Positions 7,661-11,209 of a DNA stretch of 11,209 nt are shown here, piece by piece. Origin of the DNA: a candidate division WOR-1 bacterium RIFOXYB2_FULL_48_7 (GTDB taxonomy: Bacteria > Margulisbacteria > WOR-1 > O2-12-FULL-45-9 > XYB2-FULL-48-7); NCBI GenBank assembly GCA_001771615.1, contig MEUF01000029.1:11612-22820 (forward strand). The letters are read 5' to 3'. The notes under the pieces were generated by a model. That model was not told the DNA's origin. It saw only the letters and a list, made by a program, of their open reading frames with translations, and searched no databases. Numbering within the stretch: position 1 is the first letter of the stretch; each line of letters starts with the position of its first letter. A program made the position numbers and the translations under genes.

Positions 7661-10582
7661 TTATACTACAGAACTTGGGCAGATATCGTTGTATGGGCAA
7701 TAGCCGCATTTCATGGCTGAAGGTGTCGGATGAAAATCATTGGCCCGGATCCCCGCCGCCACCTGCCGTATTTTACTCCAGACCTTTGTCAATTCGGCCA
7801 CCGTCATTTCGGCCTGACCGATTAACCCGTTATCCAAAAAATACAACTGAACTGCCGTGGGCAAACGACCAAACATCTTTTCCCACGACATGGCGTAGAT
7901 AGCCAACTGCAAGCTGGCCCGCGCCTTACGGTCGGCCATGGCCTGTTCTTTGACTTCGGTCGATTTGAAATCAACGATGAATATTTGTTTGTTGCTGGCT
8001 GATTGCAAAACAAGGTCCCAGCGCCCTTTGAGCTGGATATTGTCACGGACAAATTTGAATTCTTCTTCAACATATTTCACCTGGAGCTTGGCTTTCTGCT
8101 GCCGCCGAAAAAAACTTTTCAGGGCCAAGCGCCCAGCTGCCAGCCTGGCCTCCTCGTGTTGGCGGGAAATAAACCCCTCGGAACTCCAATTATTAAAAAA
8201 TACCGCCAAGAGATCTTTTTCGGTGAATTTTTGCCGATTATGTTTGGCAGAAAAATACGCCTGAACCGCCTTATGCAGGGCTGAACCATACATAATCGTA
8301 TGGCTGGGCAACAAAGGGACATTAAGCACATGTACATATTTATACTTCAGCGGACAGGTCAAATAGTCGTCAATGGGATAAAAAGAGAGGGGCAAAAGCT
8401 CATCCGGATTAATCTGTCCCAGCGGTACCGGCGCCAGAGAGTGCGGGGCAAACAATTCAATCTGATCAAGTGAACTCCGCTGGCTGACAGGCAGGGCAGA
8501 CTTGGGCAGATCAAGGGCCTCCAAAACAAATGGTGAAGTTTTTCTTGCCCTTTTACCGCCGTAATCTATGGCCGAAGAAAAAAATAACTCCTGTTTTGCC
8601 CTGGTCATGCCGACATAAAATAGCCGCCGCTCTTCCGGCAAATGCTGATCACCGCCTGGCGGCGCCTCCTTGATCAGGTCGTCAGGCAGCGGCAAGGCTT
8701 CGCGACGCGCGCGAACAGGGAATTTTTCCGCCACCAGAGCGGCCATAAAGACAACTGGCCATTCCAATCCTTTGGCTTTGTGGACCGTTAAAAGATTGAC
8801 CGCATCGATATCAGAATCCGGCTGGGCCGCAGCCGGGTCATCTCCCGCCTCTTTAAGCAGATTCAGGTATTTGATAAAATCGGCCACCCGGTCGCGTTGG
8901 GCTACTTCGTGGAATTCACGCACTTTTTCAAAAAACCTGGCAATATTTTTTATTTTGAAGTCATTGGCCGGCGAATTGGCCGCGGCCAGCATTTCTAAAT
9001 ATTTTGAGCGCTTAAGAAACTGGTAGAGAGTCTCCCCGGCCGAATGATTCTTGGCAAAGGCCAAGTAATACTCAATATCAGACATGATCTTTTGCAGTGT
9101 CGCCCCACTCTCCGGTTTGATATCAAGCAACGCCCGATAGTCTGAATTCTGAAGGCCAAATTCCCGGCTGTGTGAAAAGACATCATGGAGGGTCAAATTC
9201 CTTCTCCGGGCAAAGGTATTGATTTTTTGCATATCAAGCGGGTCAAGCCGGTATACCGGTGAAAGGGCCAAATCGTAGAGAGAAACGCTGTCCGCCAGAT
9301 CGCCGATCACCCGAAGAAAGCTGATCATTAGCTTAACTTCGGGCAGCTCATACAGCCCGCCACCACCGGAGAAAACATACGGAATACCCAGCAGGTTCAA
9401 CGACTGGCAAAAAGGCTTGGCATCGGCATTGGAGCGCAGAAGTATGGCCTGCTCTTTTAGCGCGAATTTCTTTTGCTCCAAGTTTTCTTTGATTGTTTTG
9501 GCCACCCAATCGGCTTCAGAGGCAAAATTATCAAATTGCTGGTAATGAGGCAAGCGCGGGGCGGCCGCAGTTTGGCCGACCAATCGCTTGTTAATGTGAC
9601 TTTTAACTTCGAGGCGGTCAGGATCGTTATGCCTGATCAGCCGATAGGCCGCATCCAGGATCAGCTGAGTTGAACGATAATTTCTGTTCAGGACCACCTT
9701 TTTGACTTGTTTGTAGGTTTTTTCAAAATTAAGAATATTGGAGATGGCAGCGCCCCGAAACTTATAAATGCTCTGGTCATCGTCCCCAACCACAGTAATA
9801 TTCTTGTGTTTTGCCGCCAAAAGCTTTAAAAGCTCAAACTGGGCAATATTGGTATCTTGGAACTCATCAACTAAAACATATTTATATTTTTTTTGAAACG
9901 TCCGCAAAATCTCCGGCTGTTCGCGAAAAAGCTGCAAGGTTAGGTTGACTTGGTCACCAAAATCGACAAAGCCTTTCTCGGCTTTGAGCCGCTGGTAGAG
10001 CTGATAAATTTTGGCCATCTCCAACTGCTTTGTCAGTTCCTCTTTGGGCAGCCGGCCCGGCCTTTTTTTTGCTCCCTGCCCCCATTTAAGATATTGTTCA
10101 GGCGAGACGTCTTCATCTCTGGCCCGGGAAAGGGCCGTCAAGATAGCTTCGATATGTTTGGTCGGATCACCAAGCGAACGAAAATGTTTTAAGGGGAATA
10201 GGTGCAGATGTTCACGGAAAAAAACCATCTGGTCGGCAAAGGTCAAGACCCGGTAATCCGGGCGCAGTCCAAGGTCCAAAGCATGATCACGCAAAATTCT
10301 GTCCCCAAAAGCATGGAAGGTGGCGATCATTATATCGATATAGCCATAGGGGACCAGCATGTCGACCCGACTTTCCATCTCATTGGCAGCTTTGTCCGTA
10401 AAGGTTAAGGCCAGGATTTCGTCTGGTTTGGCAATTTTTTGACTGATCAGGTGGGCAATCCGGCGAGTGATAACCGTGGTTTTACCAGTCCCGGCTCCAG
10501 CCACGATCAGTAAGGGGCCGGTTTTATGGGTTACAGCCTTGATCTGCTCGGCATTTAAATTCTCAAAATATTCCTTTTTCAA
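7661..10582 (-). CDS. UvrD/PcrA-type superfamily 1 helicase fused to a RecB-like Fe-S nuclease domain
   Basis: This 973-residue protein is predicted to be a 3'-5' DNA translocase and exonuclease for break processing or repair. Helicase motifs in order: Q-motif LNAEQIKAV (9-17), motif I GAGTGKTT (29-36), Ia ALTFTDKAANEM (58-69), II VDEFQDT (238-244), III GDDDQSIYKFRG (266-277), IV NRNYRS (299-304), V TVHKAKGLEW (599-608), VI FYVGMTRAK (655-663). The C-terminus (about 732-973) is a RecB-family PD-(D/E)XK nuclease: GSALHKA with H770, GRWD with D856, VDFKS with D871 and K873, and QLAIY with Q892 and Y896. Four cysteines, C743 and CX2CX5C (C959, C962, C968), match the AddB-type 4Fe-4S staple. The start is TTG at 10582, since an in-frame stop lies two codons upstream. 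Its ribosome site is weak and it begins 8 bases after pyrR, so coupling is likely. Related single-chain enzymes include mycobacterial AdnA/AdnB. Confidence 0.93.
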   Translation of the reverse strand: MKKEYFENLNAEQIKAVTHKTGPLLIVAGAGTGKTTVITRRIAHLISQKIAKPDEILALTFTDKAANEMESRVDMLVPYGYIDIMIATFHAFGDRILRDHALDLGLRPDYRVLTFADQMVFFREHLHLFPLKHFRSLGDPTKHIEAILTALSRARDEDVSPEQYLKWGQGAKKRPGRLPKEELTKQLEMAKIYQLYQRLKAEKGFVDFGDQVNLTLQLFREQPEILRTFQKKYKYVLVDEFQDTNIAQFELLKLLAAKHKNITVVGDDDQSIYKFRGAAISNILNFEKTYKQVKKVVLNRNYRSTQLILDAAYRLIRHNDPDRLEVKSHINKRLVGQTAAAPRLPHYQQFDNFASEADWVAKTIKENLEQKKFALKEQAILLRSNADAKPFCQSLNLLGIPYVFSGGGGLYELPEVKLMISFLRVIGDLADSVSLYDLALSPVYRLDPLDMQKINTFARRRNLTLHDVFSHSREFGLQNSDYRALLDIKPESGATLQKIMSDIEYYLAFAKNHSAGETLYQFLKRSKYLEMLAAANSPANDFKIKNIARFFEKVREFHEVAQRDRVADFIKYLNLLKEAGDDPAAAQPDSDIDAVNLLTVHKAKGLEWPVVFMAALVAEKFPVRARREALPLPDDLIKEAPPGGDQHLPEERRLFYVGMTRAKQELFFSSAIDYGGKRARKTSPFVLEALDLPKSALPVSQRSSLDQIELFAPHSLAPVPLGQINPDELLPLSFYPIDDYLTCPLKYKYVHVLNVPLLPSHTIMYGSALHKAVQAYFSAKHNRQKFTEKDLLAVFFNNWSSEGFISRQHEEARLAAGRLALKSFFRRQQKAKLQVKYVEEEFKFVRDNIQLKGRWDLVLQSASNKQIFIVDFKSTEVKEQAMADRKARASLQLAIYAMSWEKMFGRLPTAVQLYFLDNGLIGQAEMTVAELTKVWSKIRQVAAGIRANDFHPTPSAMKCGYCPYNDICPSSVV

Positions 10583-10590
10583 TGCCTAAA

Positions 10591-11145
10591 TTACTTGATA
10601 GTAACTCGATCTATCCCGTCGATTTCCATGACTTCCACATAAACCGCTTCTTTAAGCGAAGTTGGCAGGACCTTACCGGTAAAATCCGGATGGATCGGCA
10701 ATTGGCGGTGGCCCCGGTCGATCAAGGCGGCTAGTTGGACTTTGGCCGCCCGGCCATAGTCCTTTAAGCCATCCAAAGCGGCCCGGACTGTCCGGCCGGC
10801 AAAAACAACATCATCTACCAGCACGACAATTTTATTGTTAATAGAAAAAGGGATATCTGACTTACGCACTTCGATATATTTGCCTTTTGTACTCAAATCA
10901 TCGCGGTAAAGCGAAACATCCAAACTGCCCAGTGGCACTTTTTTCTTTTCCTGGGCTTCAATAATCTGGGCCAGTCGCTTGGCCAAAGGGACCCCGCGCT
11001 GCATAACCCCGACCAGAACGACATCTTCAATCCCCTTATTGTTCTCGATAATCTGGTGGGCAATTCGACGGAGTGCCCGATTGACCTCGGTTTCATTCAT
11101 GACAATTTTCGCCCCGGCCGGCGCTTTCTTGACCTTTTTTGCCAT
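10591..11145 (-). CDS. pyrR: PyrR: pyrimidine regulatory protein / uracil phosphoribosyltransferase
   Basis: PyrR binds UMP/UTP and pyr leader RNA to promote attenuation in Gram-positive bacteria, and often also converts uracil plus PRPP to UMP. The 184-residue protein has the family's normal length. It shows RGVPLAKRLA (50-59), the PRPP-binding loop VVLVDDVVFAGRT (107-119), and the diagnostic DRGHRQLPIHPDF (143-155) with PTS at 161-163. The N-terminal basic extension MAKKVKKAPAGAK is a little unusual. I chose the ATG at 11145: AAGGAG (11160-11155) lies 9 bases upstream, whereas the in-frame TTG at 11154 touches that site. No pyr biosynthesis gene is in the window; pyrR instead leads an operon with the helicase and rmuC. 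The leader appears to be about 20 bases, too short for PyrR-type attenuation. Confidence 0.94.
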   Translation of the reverse strand: MAKKVKKAPAGAKIVMNETEVNRALRRIAHQIIENNKGIEDVVLVGVMQRGVPLAKRLAQIIEAQEKKKVPLGSLDVSLYRDDLSTKGKYIEVRKSDIPFSINNKIVVLVDDVVFAGRTVRAALDGLKDYGRAAKVQLAALIDRGHRQLPIHPDFTGKVLPTSLKEAVYVEVMEIDGIDRVTIK

Positions 11146-11167
11146 ATTTATCAACTCCTTTTGATGT

Positions 11168-11199
11168 GTTATTATAGCATAACGTTCCTTTTTGTTATG
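11168..11199. repeat. Three GTTAT/ATAAC units over the pyrR promoter, possible operator
   Basis: On the plus strand, GTTAT (11168-11172), CATAAC (11178-11183) and GTTATG (11194-11199) alternate in orientation. CATAAC and GTTATG are a perfect 6-bp inverted pair. The units cover the -10 edge, the spacer and the -35. Short AT-rich repeats like this can arise by chance. Confidence 0.35.
11171..11198 (-). promoter_or_regulatory. Promoter of the pyrR-helicase-rmuC operon
   Basis: On the minus strand, TATAAT (11176-11171) is preceded by TGC, forming an extended -10. ATAACA (11198-11193), 4 of 6 to consensus, lies 16 bases upstream as the -35. The expected start is near 11164, about 19 bases before the ATG and just upstream of the Shine-Dalgarno. 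Inverted GTTAT/ATAAC units overlap it. Confidence 0.7.
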
Positions 11200-11209
11200 A
11201 ATGAAACCG

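Noticed and set aside
7660..7665. TATAAT on the minus strand between the helicase gene and rmuC
   Set aside because: It is made from the helicase stop region, has no -35-like hexamer 16-18 bases upstream and no extended -10, and the genes are only 19 bases apart.
11146..11154. TTG start three codons before the chosen ATG of pyrR
   Set aside because: It directly touches the AAGGAG ribosome site with no spacing; the ATG at 11145 is 9 bases away and gives the normal family length.
11197..11209. Start of a divergent plus-strand gene (ATG at 11197)
   Set aside because: Only four codons are visible, there is no Shine-Dalgarno before it, and it lies on the pyrR promoter; not supportable from this window.

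Overview
This is an 11.2 kb stretch of a bacterial chromosome. It is gene-dense and has no RNA gene, mobile element or CRISPR array that I can see. Two gene blocks face each other and meet at about 4.76-4.82 kb. Base composition looks even throughout, and only the genes at 4.8-6.5 kb are unfamiliar. The organism cannot be named from the sequence. The two secreted glycine-rich beta-type proteins suggest a diderm (outer membrane) bacterium. HrcA control of heat shock together with PyrR excludes typical Gammaproteobacteria. An uncultured candidate phylum, for example the WOR-1/Saganbacteria-Margulisbacteria neighbourhood, is a guess only.

Left block, plus strand, 1-4760: a classical class I heat-shock operon, hrcA (5' end outside the window) - grpE - dnaK - dnaJ - rsmE. 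The genes are joined by TAA-ATG abutments, a 2-base gap and one 14-base overlap, which fits one mRNA with translational coupling. The DnaK/DnaJ/GrpE chaperone machine is presumably repressed by HrcA at a CIRCE operator upstream of the window. The HrcA is unusually short: its DNA-binding part and C-terminal signature are present, but about 100 residues of the middle are absent.

Right block, minus strand, read from 11209 down to 4751: pyrR - a 973-residue UvrD/RecB-type helicase-nuclease - rmuC, tightly spaced behind an extended -10 promoter at 11171-11198. These look like a nucleotide-metabolism/DNA-repair operon. They are followed by two paralogous secreted proteins of unknown function. Both have a signal peptide, a lysine-rich stretch, a spacer and a related C-terminal glycine-rich beta domain. 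In one the spacer is a predicted coiled coil; in the other it is an uninterrupted run of 24 prolines. The polyproline gene has its own promoter with perfect -35 and -10 hexamers plus an extended -10, a strong Shine-Dalgarno sequence and an intrinsic terminator, so it is predicted to be an abundant, monocistronic envelope protein.

The most novel material is this paralogous envelope pair (4825-6470), followed by the shortened HrcA and the pyrR-helicase-rmuC association. All intergenic gaps are under about 100 bases and are described individually.
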